Shown here: positions 40,228-50,061 of the stretch, one piece after another
How the letters are laid out: each line of letters starts with the position of its first letter
How positions within the stretch are numbered: the first letter of the stretch is position 1
Source: JAFAFN01 sp963707555
GTDB lineage: Bacteria > Actinomycetota > Acidimicrobiia > Acidimicrobiales > Microtrichaceae
DNA: 64,000 nucleotides
Assembly: GCA_963707555.1 (NCBI GenBank)
Contig: CAVPQM010000009.1
Span: 220,441-284,440 of the forward strand
Direction: 5' to 3'
Position numbers and translations under genes: made by a program
The notes under the pieces: generated by a model
Seen by the model: only the letters and a program-made list of their open reading frames with translations
The model's database searches: none
What the model was told of the DNA's origin: nothing

Positions 40228-40358
40228 GTTGCTGCTCCCCCGAGCTCCGATCGGGCGCCGACGCCTCGTGTGACCCCCATGGGACGCCGAACCCGAACCT
40301 GTGAATGTCACATGACAATGCCACGAGAACACCGCGCGAGTGCGCGACCCTTGTTGCC

Positions 40359-41969
40359 GTGTCCGGTGCCAAGAAGGCCACCCTGGCGGTCGTCGCCGTC
40401 CCACTCGCGTTCGTCGTGCTCGTCACCGCGGCGTGGGGTGTCGACGACGCGCGCACCAGCGACCGGGTCGCCCGCAACATCACCCTGGCATCGGTACCGG
40501 TGGGCAACCAGACCTCCGCAGAGCTCCGGGCGACCGTCGAGCAGCTGGGCGCAGAGCTGCCCGACACCGAGGTCGTCATCGACGCCGGCGAGTTCTCGCT
40601 GACCACCACCGCCGGTGAGCTCGGCATGTCGGTCGACGTCGACCGCACGATCGAAGAGGTCCGCGACGAGAGCAAGGACGGCCCGCTTCCCACCAGGCCG
40701 ATCCGCTGGGTCCAGTCCTTCTTCGGTGAACGCGACGTCGATGCCGTGCTCGCCGTCGACGTCGAGCAGCTGGCAGCAACCATGGTCGCGCTCGAGGGCG
40801 ATCGTCGGACGGTCCCCGTCGAGCCGTCGCTCGAGGCGACGCCCGAGGCCGTGAAGCTGGTTCCGGGAACCCCCGGCACGGAGCTCACGGTGCACGACGT
40901 CGTGGCGGCACTCCCCCAGCACGTGGCCGATGTCGACGAGCCGATCACCATCGAGGCGACCCAGACCGTCACCGACCCCCGGGTCTCCGACGAGTCGGTC
41001 GCGGCGCTGGCCGACCAGGCGAACACCGTCACCGCCGGCGAGATCACCCTCGAGACCGGCGGCGCGAGCAACAAGGTCGACGGCGCGGAGTTCCGGCCCG
41101 CGTTCGGTCTGGCCATCGACGGGTCCACCCCCCGCCTGACCATGCAGCCCGAACCGGTGGCAGAGATCCTCTCGCAGAACGTGCCGGCCAAGGCCAACCC
41201 CACGGGCGTGAAGTTCGACATCCAGGGTGGCGTGCCGGTGCCGGTCGGCGGTGAGGACGCCGCGGTGTGCTGCACCGAGGGCGCCCCCGAGACCATCGTC
41301 GCCGCGTTGCTCGCCGGTGAGACCACCATCGCGCTCCCCACACGCACCCAGACCGCTGCCGAGGGCCGCGAGTGGGCCGCCGGGCTCGGCGTGAAGGAGA
41401 TCATCGGCTCGTACACGACGAACCACAAGGGTGGGGAGTCCCGGGTCACGAACATCCACAGGATGGCCGACATCCTGAAGGGCACGTTGATCCCGCCGGG
41501 CTCGACGTTCTCGGTCAACGACACCGTCGGCCGCCGCACGGTCGAGAAGGGCTTCGTCGAGGGCGGCGTGATCCAGGACGGAGAGTTCACCACCGACATC
41601 GGCGGCGGTGTGAGCCAGTTCGCGACCACGCTGTTCAACGCAGCGTTCTTCGGCGGACTCGACATCCCGGCCTACAAGGCGCACTCGAAGTACATCAGCC
41701 GCTACCCCTTCGGCCGTGAGGCGACGCTCGCCTACCCCGGTGTCGACCTGAAGATCCGCAACGACACGCCCTACGGCATCGTGATCTGGCCGAGCTACAC
41801 CAACACCTCGATCACCGTGGACCTGTGGTCGACCCGCACCGCGGTCGGTGCGCAGACGGGCCAGAACAAGACGGCGGGCTGCGGGGCGGTCACGACCGAG
41901 CGCACCCGCACCTTCACCGACGGCCGCGTCGAGAAGGACACGTTCAGGGCGAACTACGACTGCGAGTGA
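40359..41969 (+). CDS. VanW family protein, membrane-anchored, with repeated N-terminal domain
   Basis: 536 residues. One N-terminal transmembrane helix (ATLAVVAVPLAFVVLVTAAW), then putative peptidoglycan-binding-4-like modules (SVPVGNQTSAELRATVEQL, FSLTTTAGELGMSVDVDRTI), and a C-terminal VanW domain with NIHRMADILKGTLIPPG, FSVNDTVGRRT, DIGGGVSQFATTLFNAAFFGGL, YPFGREATLAYPGVDLKIRN and a closing cysteine pair. VanW proteins occur in glycopeptide-resistance clusters and as cell-wall proteins of unknown activity. The GTG at 40359 is chosen because the upstream 54 nt lie in the divergent promoter region. Confidence 0.88.
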   Translation: MSGAKKATLAVVAVPLAFVVLVTAAWGVDDARTSDRVARNITLASVPVGNQTSAELRATVEQLGAELPDTEVVIDAGEFSLTTTAGELGMSVDVDRTIEEVRDESKDGPLPTRPIRWVQSFFGERDVDAVLAVDVEQLAATMVALEGDRRTVPVEPSLEATPEAVKLVPGTPGTELTVHDVVAALPQHVADVDEPITIEATQTVTDPRVSDESVAALADQANTVTAGEITLETGGASNKVDGAEFRPAFGLAIDGSTPRLTMQPEPVAEILSQNVPAKANPTGVKFDIQGGVPVPVGGEDAAVCCTEGAPETIVAALLAGETTIALPTRTQTAAEGREWAAGLGVKEIIGSYTTNHKGGESRVTNIHRMADILKGTLIPPGSTFSVNDTVGRRTVEKGFVEGGVIQDGEFTTDIGGGVSQFATTLFNAAFFGGLDIPAYKAHSKYISRYPFGREATLAYPGVDLKIRNDTPYGIVIWPSYTNTSITVDLWSTRTAVGAQTGQNKTAGCGAVTTERTRTFTDGRVEKDTFRANYDCE

Positions 41970-42065
41970 CGCGGACGTCGCCATCGGAACCGACACGTCC
42001 TGGCGAACGACGACTGCGCCGTCCGCCGGGCACCGAGTGACGGGCGTCGCATCTAACATGCGCGC

Positions 42066-43475
42066 GTGACCGACGCGCAGGGTTCTGAGGCAGTGCACTT
42101 CGAGGATCGCATGAGCGATTCGGATGCGCTGATGTGGGCGATCGAGAAGGACCCGATGCTGCGCTCGACGATCACCACGGTCGTGGTGCTCGAGGGTGAG
42201 GTCGACCCCGACCGCCTGCACCGCACCTTCGACCGGCTGAGTCGGGTCGTCCCGCGGCTCCGACAGCGAGTGCGATCGAACCCGCTGTCGGTCGCTCCGC
42301 CGCGGTGGGAGTTCGATCCCAACTTCGACCTGCGCTACCACCTGCGTCCCGCCCGGGTACCGGGGACCGGATCGATGGCCGACCTGCTCGCGATGGCCGC
42401 GCCGATCGCGATGCAGGGCTTCGACCGCGCCCGTCCGCTGTGGGAGGCCACCCTCGTCGAGGGCCTCGCCGACGAGCGCAGCGCCATCATCTTGAAGATC
42501 CACCACTCGATCACCGACGGGGTGGGCGGCGTCCGCCTGATGCTCGAGCTGTTCGACCTGGAACAGGATGCGGACGAGCGGCCGATGCCGGCACCGCCGA
42601 CGATCCACGTCAAGAACCAGACCGAGCGCTTCGTCGACGCCTTCCAGTACGAGACGCGACGTCAGCTGGCGCAGGCGCGCAAGGCGACAGGAACCGGCAT
42701 CGACAGCCTGATCGGGGCCTTCTACGACCCCACCGGGTCCGCCGTCGCGTCGAGCGAGCTGGTCGCGTCGCTGACGCGGATCCTGCGGCCGGTCAGCACG
42801 CCCTTGTCGCCGATCATGACGGCACGCTCGCTGTCGAGCCACTTCGACGTCCTGACCATGCCGCTCGACGTGGCGAAGCGCGTCGCCCACCACAGCGGCG
42901 GCACGCTCAACGACGCGTTCGTGGCCGGCATCGCGATGGGCATGCGCCGCTACCACGAGCTGCACGGCACCGAACCCGCGGCCCTGCGGATGGGCATGCC
43001 GATCAACACCCGCGACGGCACGCTGCCCCACTCGGCGGGCAACTCGTTCGTGCCTGCTCGGTTCGAGATCCCCATCGAGGAGTCCGACCCGAAGGCGCTC
43101 ATGATGGCGCTGCGGCGACGGGTGCTCGCGGCGCGTGACGAACCGGCCAACCAGCTCGTCGAGCCGGTGTCGAGCCTGCTCAACCGCTTGCCGACCTCGG
43201 TCGTGACCCAGGTGTTCGGCACGATGATGCGAGGCCTCGACTTCCAGGCCTCCAACGTGCCGGGCTCCCCGGTGCCGGTGTACCTGCTCGGCGTCCCGGT
43301 GACCGCGGTGTTCCCGTTCGGACCGCTCGCCGGGGCGGCGGTCAACGTGACCCTGCTGAGCTACCAGAACGAGCTCAACGTCGGCGTCAACATCGACCCG
43401 GCGGCGGTCCCGGACGTCGACGCACTGATGGAGTGCCTGCGCGACGCCTACGACGACCTGCTCGACCTCGACTGA
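42066..43475 (+). CDS. Wax ester synthase/diacylglycerol acyltransferase (WS/DGAT)
   Basis: 469 residues. Makes wax esters or triacylglycerol from acyl-CoA; carbon storage in actinobacteria. The catalytic motif HHSITDG (HHxxxDG) is preceded by AIILKI; GFDRARPLWEATLVEGL and NDAFVAGIAMGMRRY are family stretches, and MGMPINTRD plus the C-terminal GPLAGAAVNVTLLSYQNELNVGVNID complete it. GTG start, six nt after TAACAT (leaderless). Fits the fatty-acyl-CoA theme of the 39-64 kb half of the window. Confidence 0.93.
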   Translation: MTDAQGSEAVHFEDRMSDSDALMWAIEKDPMLRSTITTVVVLEGEVDPDRLHRTFDRLSRVVPRLRQRVRSNPLSVAPPRWEFDPNFDLRYHLRPARVPGTGSMADLLAMAAPIAMQGFDRARPLWEATLVEGLADERSAIILKIHHSITDGVGGVRLMLELFDLEQDADERPMPAPPTIHVKNQTERFVDAFQYETRRQLAQARKATGTGIDSLIGAFYDPTGSAVASSELVASLTRILRPVSTPLSPIMTARSLSSHFDVLTMPLDVAKRVAHHSGGTLNDAFVAGIAMGMRRYHELHGTEPAALRMGMPINTRDGTLPHSAGNSFVPARFEIPIEESDPKALMMALRRRVLAARDEPANQLVEPVSSLLNRLPTSVVTQVFGTMMRGLDFQASNVPGSPVPVYLLGVPVTAVFPFGPLAGAAVNVTLLSYQNELNVGVNIDPAAVPDVDALMECLRDAYDDLLDLD

Positions 43476-43523
43476 GCGGGGCTGAATAGCCCGTCGCGCC
43501 GCGGCGCCCGTAGCCTGCACCCT

Positions 43524-44733
43524 GTGAGAACCGTCGATGTCATCGTGGTCGGTGCCGGCCCCGCCGGGACCGCCGCGGCCATCACCGCGGCGGGCGCGGG
43601 ACTCGACACCGTCGTCATCGACAAGGCGACGTTCCCCCGCGACAAGATCTGCGGCGACGGCCTCACCACCGGCGCGTCTGCGTCAGCTGGAGCGTCTCGG
43701 GCTCGACCCCGCGGACGTCGCCTCGTGGCAGGACGCGTCCCACTGCTGGATCCGTTCCCCGGCCGGCCCGACGCACCGCTACCCCCTGCCGAGCGGCGAG
43801 GGTCGCTACGCGGCGATCGCCACCCGAGCCGACCTGGACGCCGCGCTGGTGGACCTGACCCGCAAGGCCGATGTCGACGTGCTCGACGGTCATGCGCTGG
43901 TCTCGGCGAGCGAGGACGCCGACAGCGTCACCATCGAGGTCGACGGCATCGGTCCGATCCGTGCCCGCTGGGCGATCGGGGCCGACGGCATGTGGTCGCC
44001 CCTGCGCAAGCAGCTCGGCGTCGCGGTCGACGGCTACCGCGGCGAATGGCACGCGTTCCGCCAGTACGTGTCGAACGTCGGTCCGCTGGCGGCGAGGGAC
44101 CTGTACATCTCCTTCGAGGCGGACCTGGTCCCCGGCTACTTCTGGTCGTTCCCTCTGCCCGGTGGCCGCGCCAACATCGGCTTCGGCATCCAGCGCGGCG
44201 GCACGCACCGCATCCAGGACATGAAGACGCTGTGGCCCGACCTGCTGCGCCGCCCGCACATCCGGGCGGTGCTCGGACCCGACATGACGCCGGACGAACC
44301 GCACCGGGCCTGGCCCATCCCCGCCGCGGTCGACTCGCTGCCGCCGACGACTGCGCGCACGCTGTTCGTCGGGGACGCCGTCGCCGCGTGCGACGTCATG
44401 ACCGGCGAGGGGATCGGTCAGGCGCTGACGACCGGCATCACCGCGGCCGAAGCGGTCATCGACGTCGGCGCCACGGGCGACGCCGCGTCGAGCTACGAGC
44501 GACGGCTGCGCCTCGAGCTGGTCGCAGATCACCGGATGTCGAGCCTGTTGGTGCGTGGGCTCAGCACCCCGTCAGGGGCTGCACGTGCGGTGTCGATCGC
44601 CGCGGCGAACGACTGGACCCGACGCAACTTCTCACGCTGGCTCTTCGAGGACTATCCCCGTGCGCTGATCGCCACGCCACGCCGCTGGCGCAAGGGTGCG
44701 GTCACCCAGCCCGGCGCCTACCTGCCGGGCTGA
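43524..44733 (+). CDS. Geranylgeranyl reductase family FAD-dependent oxidoreductase, one frameshift
   Basis: About 402 residues. FAD-binding VDVIVVGAGPAGTAAAITAA, then PRDKICGDGLTTGA, a family-specific Cys region, IGADGMWSPLRKQLG, PLPGGRANIGFGIQ and the second FAD motif TLFVGDAVAACDVMTGEGIGQALTTG. Such enzymes saturate isoprenoid double bonds in menaquinone or lipid tails; others are hydroxylases. One extra T at about 43677 shifts the frame right after CGDGLTTGA. GTG start at 43524, seven nt after TAGCCT. Confidence 0.88.
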
Positions 44734-44815
44734 ACCAACGGGCGTCCTGTCCGGCTCCCCGACATCGGTCTCCGTTCCGGGGCGGGAGCACCGAGGACGA
44801 GTCGGATGTCGAGGC

Positions 44816-45670
44816 TCAGCGGAAGCGGGTGGTGAACGTCCCCAGGCCGTCGATGCCCGACACCAGCTCGTCGCCCGCTCGCAGGAACACCGGCGGCACC
44901 CGGCCTGCACCGACGCCGGGAGGTGTGCCGGTGAAGATGATGTCGCCGGGCTCGAGCGTGCAGACCTGCGACAGCTCGTGCACCAGGGTGGGCACGTCGA
45001 AGAGCATCGACGACGTGTCGCCGTCCTGCATGCGGGTCCCGTTCACCTCGCACCAGATCGACCGGCCCGACCCGTCATCGATCGAGCCGTCGTCGCGTCG
45101 GGCGTCGACCAGCGCGCCGCCGAGCGGCCCGTAGCCGTCGAACGACTTGGCCATCGAGAACTGCGGCGGGTTCCCCCGTCGTTGGACGGTCCGGTCGGAG
45201 AGGTCCTGACCGATCGTGTAGCCGGCGACGTGGGCGAGCGCTTCCTCACGGGCGATGCGGCGTCCCCCGCGCCCGATGACGACCACGAGCTCGACCTCCC
45301 AGTCGACGGTGTCGCCGCTGAGCTCGACGACGGCCCCCGGGCCGACCAGGCAGCTCGGGAACTTGGTGAACACGACGGGAGCGGTCGGTACCTCATGGCC
45401 CATCTCGGCGATGTGGTCGGTGTAGTTGAGACCGATCGCGAACACCTTCGCCGGTCTCGGCACACACGGTCCGAGCTGGTCCTCGGGAGCCGGTTCGTCG
45501 CGATCGTCGAGCCAGCGCTCCGCGACGTCGCGGAGCTCGTCCCAGCGAGCGATCGCGTCCATCGGGTCCGGCCCGAAGCGCCCGTCGGAGCGCTGTGCCA
45601 GGTCGACCAGTCCGCCGTCGGGCCCAGCGAGCGCCGCTCGACCGTTCCGGTTCACCAGGGAGAGGGTCAT
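44816..45670 (-). CDS. Fumarylacetoacetate hydrolase family protein
   Basis: 284 residues. C-terminal FAH fold: KVFAIGLNYTDHIAEMG, VFTKFPSCLVGPG, VDWEVELVVVIGRGGRR (metal Glu residues), GYTIGQDLSDRTVQ, AKSFDGYGPLG and the closing FTGTPPGVGAGRVPPVFLRAGD. Members are acylpyruvate hydrolases, oxaloacetate decarboxylases or isomerases in aromatic breakdown; the substrate cannot be picked here. ATG at 45670, five nt after TACGGT. Divergent from the nitronate monooxygenase gene. Confidence 0.9.
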   Translation of the reverse strand: MTLSLVNRNGRAALAGPDGGLVDLAQRSDGRFGPDPMDAIARWDELRDVAERWLDDRDEPAPEDQLGPCVPRPAKVFAIGLNYTDHIAEMGHEVPTAPVVFTKFPSCLVGPGAVVELSGDTVDWEVELVVVIGRGGRRIAREEALAHVAGYTIGQDLSDRTVQRRGNPPQFSMAKSFDGYGPLGGALVDARRDDGSIDDGSGRSIWCEVNGTRMQDGDTSSMLFDVPTLVHELSQVCTLEPGDIIFTGTPPGVGAGRVPPVFLRAGDELVSGIDGLGTFTTRFR

Positions 45671-45739
45671 GCCCGACCGTACCTCCCGACCGGGCAGCGT
45701 TGCGGGCCCTTCCCGGGCGGGCTCACCTACGATGCCGCG

Positions 45740-46705
45740 ATGCGCACCCGACTGACCGAACTGCTGAACATCGAGGCCCCGGTGATGCTCGCCGGGATGG
45801 GCGGTGTGTCGTACCACCAGCTCGTCGCTGCCGTGTCGAACGGCGGCGGGTTCGGCTGCCTGGGCGCCTCGACGATGAGCCACGAGGACATGGTCGAGGA
45901 GATCGCGAAGACCGCGGCGCTCACCGACAAGCCCTTCGGCGTCGACCTGCTGACCGCGGCACCGGGCGACATGGGCGCCAAGGTCGCCGACATCATCGAC
46001 GGCGGAGCGACGGTGTTCGTCGCAGGGCTCGGCGTGCCACGTGAAGTGGTCGAGCAGTGCCACGACGCGGGCGTGCTCGTCATCAACATGTGCGGCAAGG
46101 TCGCCCACGCCGTCAGCGCCGTCGAAGCCGGCTGTGACGTCGTCGTCGCCCAGGGCACCGAGGCCGGCGGCCACACCGGCCAGATCGCGACGATGGCACT
46201 GGTGCCCCAGATCGTCGACGCCGTGGGCGATCGGGTCCCGGTCGTCGCTGCGGGTGGCATCTACGACGGCCGCGGACTGGCCGCGGCGCTGACCCTCGGT
46301 GCGGACGGCGTGTGGGTCGGGACGCGGTTCATCGCCACACCCGAGGCGCGGGCCGTGCGCGGCTACAAGGACCGCATCCTGGCCAGCGACGAGACCGGCA
46401 CGGTCATCACCCGGGCATACACCGGCAAGACCTGCCGTGTGCTGCGCACCAGCTACGTCGCAGAGTTCGAAGAGGCCGGCGGCGTGGCCGAGCCCTTCCC
46501 CGGGCAGTACATCCGCTCGCTCCAGGACGGCGCCAACCACCTCGGCGGTGACGAGACCAGCGAGGGTGTCGACCCCGACCGCGAGTTCATGCCCGCCGGT
46601 CAGGGCATCGGCGCGATCCACGACCTGGTGCCCGCCGCGGAGCTGGTGACCCGGTTCGTGACCGAGGCCGAGGCCGCCCTCGGCCGCGCCGACGCCGTGC
46701 GCTGA
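45740..46705 (+). CDS. Nitronate monooxygenase family protein
   Basis: 321 residues. FMN TIM barrel of the 2-nitropropane dioxygenase type: APVMLAGMGGVSYHQLVAAVSNGGGFG, PFGVDLL, VVVAQGTEAGGHTGQIATMALVPQIVDA (phosphate and flavin loop), VPVVAAGGIYDGRGLAAALTLGADGVWVGTRF. The same fold includes trans-2-enoyl-ACP reductases (FabK), so a role in lipid metabolism is also possible. Leaderless: TACGAT ends 6 nt before ATG. Confidence 0.9.
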   Translation: MRTRLTELLNIEAPVMLAGMGGVSYHQLVAAVSNGGGFGCLGASTMSHEDMVEEIAKTAALTDKPFGVDLLTAAPGDMGAKVADIIDGGATVFVAGLGVPREVVEQCHDAGVLVINMCGKVAHAVSAVEAGCDVVVAQGTEAGGHTGQIATMALVPQIVDAVGDRVPVVAAGGIYDGRGLAAALTLGADGVWVGTRFIATPEARAVRGYKDRILASDETGTVITRAYTGKTCRVLRTSYVAEFEEAGGVAEPFPGQYIRSLQDGANHLGGDETSEGVDPDREFMPAGQGIGAIHDLVPAAELVTRFVTEAEAALGRADAVR

Positions 46706-46713
46706 GGCAGCCG

Positions 46714-47735
46714 TCACGGCCCCGGGGAGCCATCGGGTGGACGACATCGATCTCGGTGGATCGCCGTCGTGAAGTCCGATGAGTTGTTCGTGGAGGAAGC
46801 GGACTCGGTGAAGGCCCGGCGCGCAGGTCGGGAGTGGCCGCGAGGACGCGGGATTCCGGCAGGCCGTCGCCGCCGGGGAACCCGAACGGCGGACTGACCT
46901 GCAACGTTCGGATCGTCCCGTCGAGGGCGGTGATCTGAATCCCGGGGATCTCGAACGCTGAACGGCTTCGGGTACTCGTTGGTCAGGATCGAGCCGTCAT
47001 CGGACACCCGCAGATCCACGAAGGAGAAGGAGCCGTCTCGTAGGACGGTGAGTTCGTCGTTCACCACGTCCCAACGCGCCAAGCGGGTGGGCGTTCCGTT
47101 CGCGTGGTCCTTGGCGAGGATCGCCCACCACCGCCCATCCGGGCTGGCGACGGAGCTCAGGCTGATGGCTCGTCCACGGGTCGAAGCCCAGCGCCTCGGT
47201 CACCAGCGCTTTCGACCTCGACGTCGGTGCGTCCATCTCGTCGGTCGGCTTCGGTGGAGGCAGCTCGGTTCGGCACAGCCGCTGAGCCACGTCGCCACCT
47301 TGCCGATCGGGCGATCGCCCCGATGGGATCGACGGCGACGTCGGGAGGCTTGGCGGATCGATGTCCCGGTGGACCGGTCCAAGTGGAACGTCCGCTCGAC
47401 CTGGGCCGTCGGCTCACGACGTCCACGACCAGGCCGTCGTCGTGACGACCACCGGCCGCCAGGTCGGGATCGACGACGAGCTCCTCGGGCACGCTCGACC
47501 TCACGACGGCGCATCGGCCAGACGGGTGTCCGCCCCCGATCGAGGAGGTGCGCAGTCGCTACCGGCGTCGGGATCGCGCGCCCGGTCGGGACGCCGGTCC
47601 GAATCGCGTCGTCGGATGAGGACGCTGCCGTGCCGGACATGTCGGCACCGGGTCTGTGACCCCCTCGCCAGCGCCCACACGGTCGAGCCAACTCGGCCAG
47701 CGCAGCCCGGGCGTCGCGACGGAGATCGTTGACAT
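46714..47735 (-). pseudogene. Broken gene, possible beta-propeller-like protein, many frameshifts
   Basis: The 1.1-kb stretch 46706-47825 has no intact gene, but conserved-looking peptide pieces lie in order on the minus strand in changing frames: MSTISVATPGLRWPSWLDRV (start near 47735), VPEELVVDPDLAAGGRHDDG, AQVERTFHLDRSTGTSIRQA, KPTDEMDAPTSRSKALVTEA, SVASPDGRWWAILAKDHANG, ARWDVVNDELTVLRDGSFSF and ALDGTIRTLQVSPPFGFPGG. The SPDGRWW and ARWDVV...L repeats suggest a TolB/WD-type propeller. At least six indels would be needed. Whether this is decay or sequence error cannot be told here. I do not recognise the family. Confidence 0.5.
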
Positions 47736-47825
47736 GAGCAACCCTGTACGCTCTTGTACGGAAGGTACATGCATCGGACACCGCCCTCGTCGTCGAGGAA
47801 CCGAGACCGGCCCCGCCTGTCGGCA

Positions 47826-48464
47826 TCAGCAGACCGGATCCCGGCCGTGCCAGGCCACCAGGCGGTCGATGGCGGGAGCGTCGGCGGGGACGACGACGGC
47901 CTCGGCGAACGGGACGGCGACTTCGTCGACGCCCATCGCCGCGGCGATCTGCTCGAAGAGCGCTCGACGGTTCTGCGCGGGCAGGACCTTCGGCGCCTCG
48001 AGCGCTGCGAGCACCACCGTGTCGTCCCAGTCGGGCTGCTGACCGGTCCCGGTCGCGAGGTCCCAGGTGTGCACCGTCAGCTCCGAGAGGAAGTTGGTCA
48101 GCACGTCGGCGCCGGTCCCCTGGATCCACGGGAGCGCCATCGGCCGTTCGAGCACCGCGTCGTCGCTCCACGCCTCGCCGGCGCGAGCCGCGGCTGCCGC
48201 CCACGCGTCGGACCAGGCGTCGTCCGGAACGGCTGCCTCGACCACGGCGAACAGGTTCTCGCCGTTGCCGAGTGCGGTGATGCGGTCGAGCACGCCGACG
48301 AGGTGGCCGAGCATCGCCCGCACGTCCATCTCGGTGCACGGGGTCGGATCGTCCAGCTGGTCGGGCCGCACTCCGGCGACGACGACACCGCCGGTGGCGA
48401 TGGCACGATCGAGGATGGGCCGAGGGTCGGCGAGGTGGACGATGGTGGAGCTGGTTGTTGTCAT
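47826..48464 (-). CDS. TIGR03086 family metal-binding protein (DinB/MDMPI-like)
   Basis: 212 residues. Four-helix DinB-like fold: PDQLDDPTPCTEMDVRAMLGHLVGVLDRI has the first metal-binding His, and LTVHTWDLATGTGQ the H-x-W-D motif of the mycothiol-dependent maleylpyruvate isomerase-like family. These actinobacterial proteins are thought to be mycothiol-dependent enzymes; the true substrate is unknown. ATG at 48464. The other mycothiol-linked gene in the window is the PIG-L gene at 2.7 kb. Confidence 0.87.
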   Translation of the reverse strand: MTTTSSTIVHLADPRPILDRAIATGGVVVAGVRPDQLDDPTPCTEMDVRAMLGHLVGVLDRITALGNGENLFAVVEAAVPDDAWSDAWAAAAARAGEAWSDDAVLERPMALPWIQGTGADVLTNFLSELTVHTWDLATGTGQQPDWDDTVVLAALEAPKVLPAQNRRALFEQIAAAMGVDEVAVPFAEAVVVPADAPAIDRLVAWHGRDPVC

Positions 48465-48578
48465 GCAGGCATCCTGGGACCCGACACGGACAGGTCCTGA
48501 CCTGATTGCCGCAGAACGCGACGATGCCGCCCGGTGCGAACACCGAGCGGCATCGTCAACTCCGTCGAAGCACCAGGT

Positions 48579-49628
48579 TCACTCGGCCAGCGCCTTCACC
48601 TTCTCGATGAGCTCCGCCTGCTCCTTGAGGCCCTTGGCGATCGGCGTCACGTTCAACACGGTGACGCCGGCGGCCTTGTACTCGGCGATGCGGTCCTTGA
48701 GGTACCCCTCGTCGCCGCACAGCGACGTCGCTGCCAGGAAGTCCGCCGGGATCGCCGCTGCGGCCTCGGCCTTCTTGCCGTCGAGGTACAGGTCCTGGAT
48801 CTGCTTCGCCTCGGCCTCGTAGCCGTAGCGGGTGAACAGGGTGTTGTAGAAGTTCTTGCCGCGGGCACCCATGCCACCGACGTAGAGGGCGACCATCGAG
48901 CGGGAGAAGTCGCGGATGGGTGCGACCTCGGCCTCGGGGCCGATCGCGAGCAGACCACCGGCGATGATGTCCATCGGGCCGAGGTCGGCCGAACGTGCGG
49001 CGTACCCGGTGGCGAGGTCCTCGCCCCAGATGCCCTCGGCCTTGCCGGGGTGGAAGAGGATCGGCAGCCAACCGTCGGCGAGCTCGGCGGTCAGCTGCAC
49101 GTTCTTCGGGCCGAGCGACGCCACGTGGATCGGGATGTCGGGACGACGCGGATGCGTGATGATCTTGAGCGGCTTGCCCAGACCGGTGCCCTTGTCGGCC
49201 GGGAGCGGCAGCTGGTACTTCTTGCCGTCGTGCACCACCGGCTGCTCACGACGCCACACGTCGCGGCAGATGTCGATGATCTCGCGGGTGCGTTGGATCG
49301 GGGCGTCGTAGGCGACACCGTGGAAGCCCTCGATCACCTGCGGGCCCGACGCGCCGAGGCCCAGGATGCAGCGTCCCTCGGACAGGTCGTCGATGCCGGC
49401 CGCGGTCATGGCGAGCAGCGTGGGCGTCCGGGTGTAGATCGGCAGGATGCCCGAGGCGATCTGGACCGTGTCGGTCACCGCGGCCAGGTAGCCCATCAGG
49501 CTGACGGCGTCGTAGCCGTAGGCCTCGGCGACGTAGACGATGTCGAGCCCCGCCTTCTCGAGCGCCTGTACCTGGGCGACCGATTCGGCGAACCCCCCGG
49601 CGTAACCGATCTGCATGCTGAGCTTCAT
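48579..49628 (-). CDS. LLM class F420-dependent oxidoreductase
   Basis: 349 residues. MKLSMQIGYAGGFAESVAQVQALEKAGLDIVYVAEAYGYD, with IASGILPIYTRTPTLLAMTA, LSEGRCILGLGASGPQVIEG, PIHVASLGPKNVQLTAELADGW as in F420-dependent luciferase-like enzymes. The second LLM gene of the window and not closely similar to the first (8029). SD GGGGGA upstream of ATG at 49628. Probably acts on a lipid or xenobiotic; the substrate is not predictable. Confidence 0.9.
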   Translation of the reverse strand: MKLSMQIGYAGGFAESVAQVQALEKAGLDIVYVAEAYGYDAVSLMGYLAAVTDTVQIASGILPIYTRTPTLLAMTAAGIDDLSEGRCILGLGASGPQVIEGFHGVAYDAPIQRTREIIDICRDVWRREQPVVHDGKKYQLPLPADKGTGLGKPLKIITHPRRPDIPIHVASLGPKNVQLTAELADGWLPILFHPGKAEGIWGEDLATGYAARSADLGPMDIIAGGLLAIGPEAEVAPIRDFSRSMVALYVGGMGARGKNFYNTLFTRYGYEAEAKQIQDLYLDGKKAEAAAAIPADFLAATSLCGDEGYLKDRIAEYKAAGVTVLNVTPIAKGLKEQAELIEKVKALAE

Positions 49629-49715
49629 GTCATTCCCCCTTGGCGGACCGGAGGCCGGTGGCCTGACCGGTCCTGGATGTCCTGGACCTGCTCGTCGTGT
49701 GTGGTGGCGGCGTCG

Positions 49716-49955
49716 TCAGCCGGCTGGGACCTCGGGCGCCCGGTGCTCCCAGGCCTTGCGCGACATCAGCTGAGCGCCGTCGAGCGAACCGATGTCCTCG
49801 CCGTTGTCGAAGTAGACCCGGTAGCGGGTCCAGCGGAAGCCGTTCTTCAGGGTCACCTTGCCCGGCGTGCCCGCCGGGACCCCCGGGAGGTCGACCGCAG
49901 CGACGACCTTCGCGTGGACCTTGAACTCGGAGTCGTTGTCGTCCTTCTTCGCCAT
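49716..49955 (-). CDS. Small conserved protein, unknown function
   Basis: 79 residues. KVHAKVVAAVDLPGVPAGTPGKV, then LKNGFRWTRYRVYFDNGEDIGSLD, resembles a small beta-barrel (SH3-like). The start ATG at 49955 is eight nt after a TACGGT box (leaderless). A longer version from 49973 would add six residues and run into the promoter. The pattern looks conserved in actinobacteria, but no function is known to me. Confidence 0.75.
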   Translation of the reverse strand: MAKKDDNDSEFKVHAKVVAAVDLPGVPAGTPGKVTLKNGFRWTRYRVYFDNGEDIGSLDGAQLMSRKAWEHRAPEVPAG

Positions 49956-50061
49956 CGGCGGACACCGTACCAATCAGGGCTGCGCCGACGGGAATGCAGG
50001 CAGGAGGATTGCTGCAGGCGCCTCGCCGAGCCGGGCAGCCGGGCTTCGGCCGCCGCGCCGG

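Noticed and set aside
40308..43520. 1,070-residue open frame on the minus strand
   Set aside because: Antisense to the VanW and WS/DGAT genes; rich in Arg, His, Asp and Val with no domains, the usual shadow of GC-rich genes.
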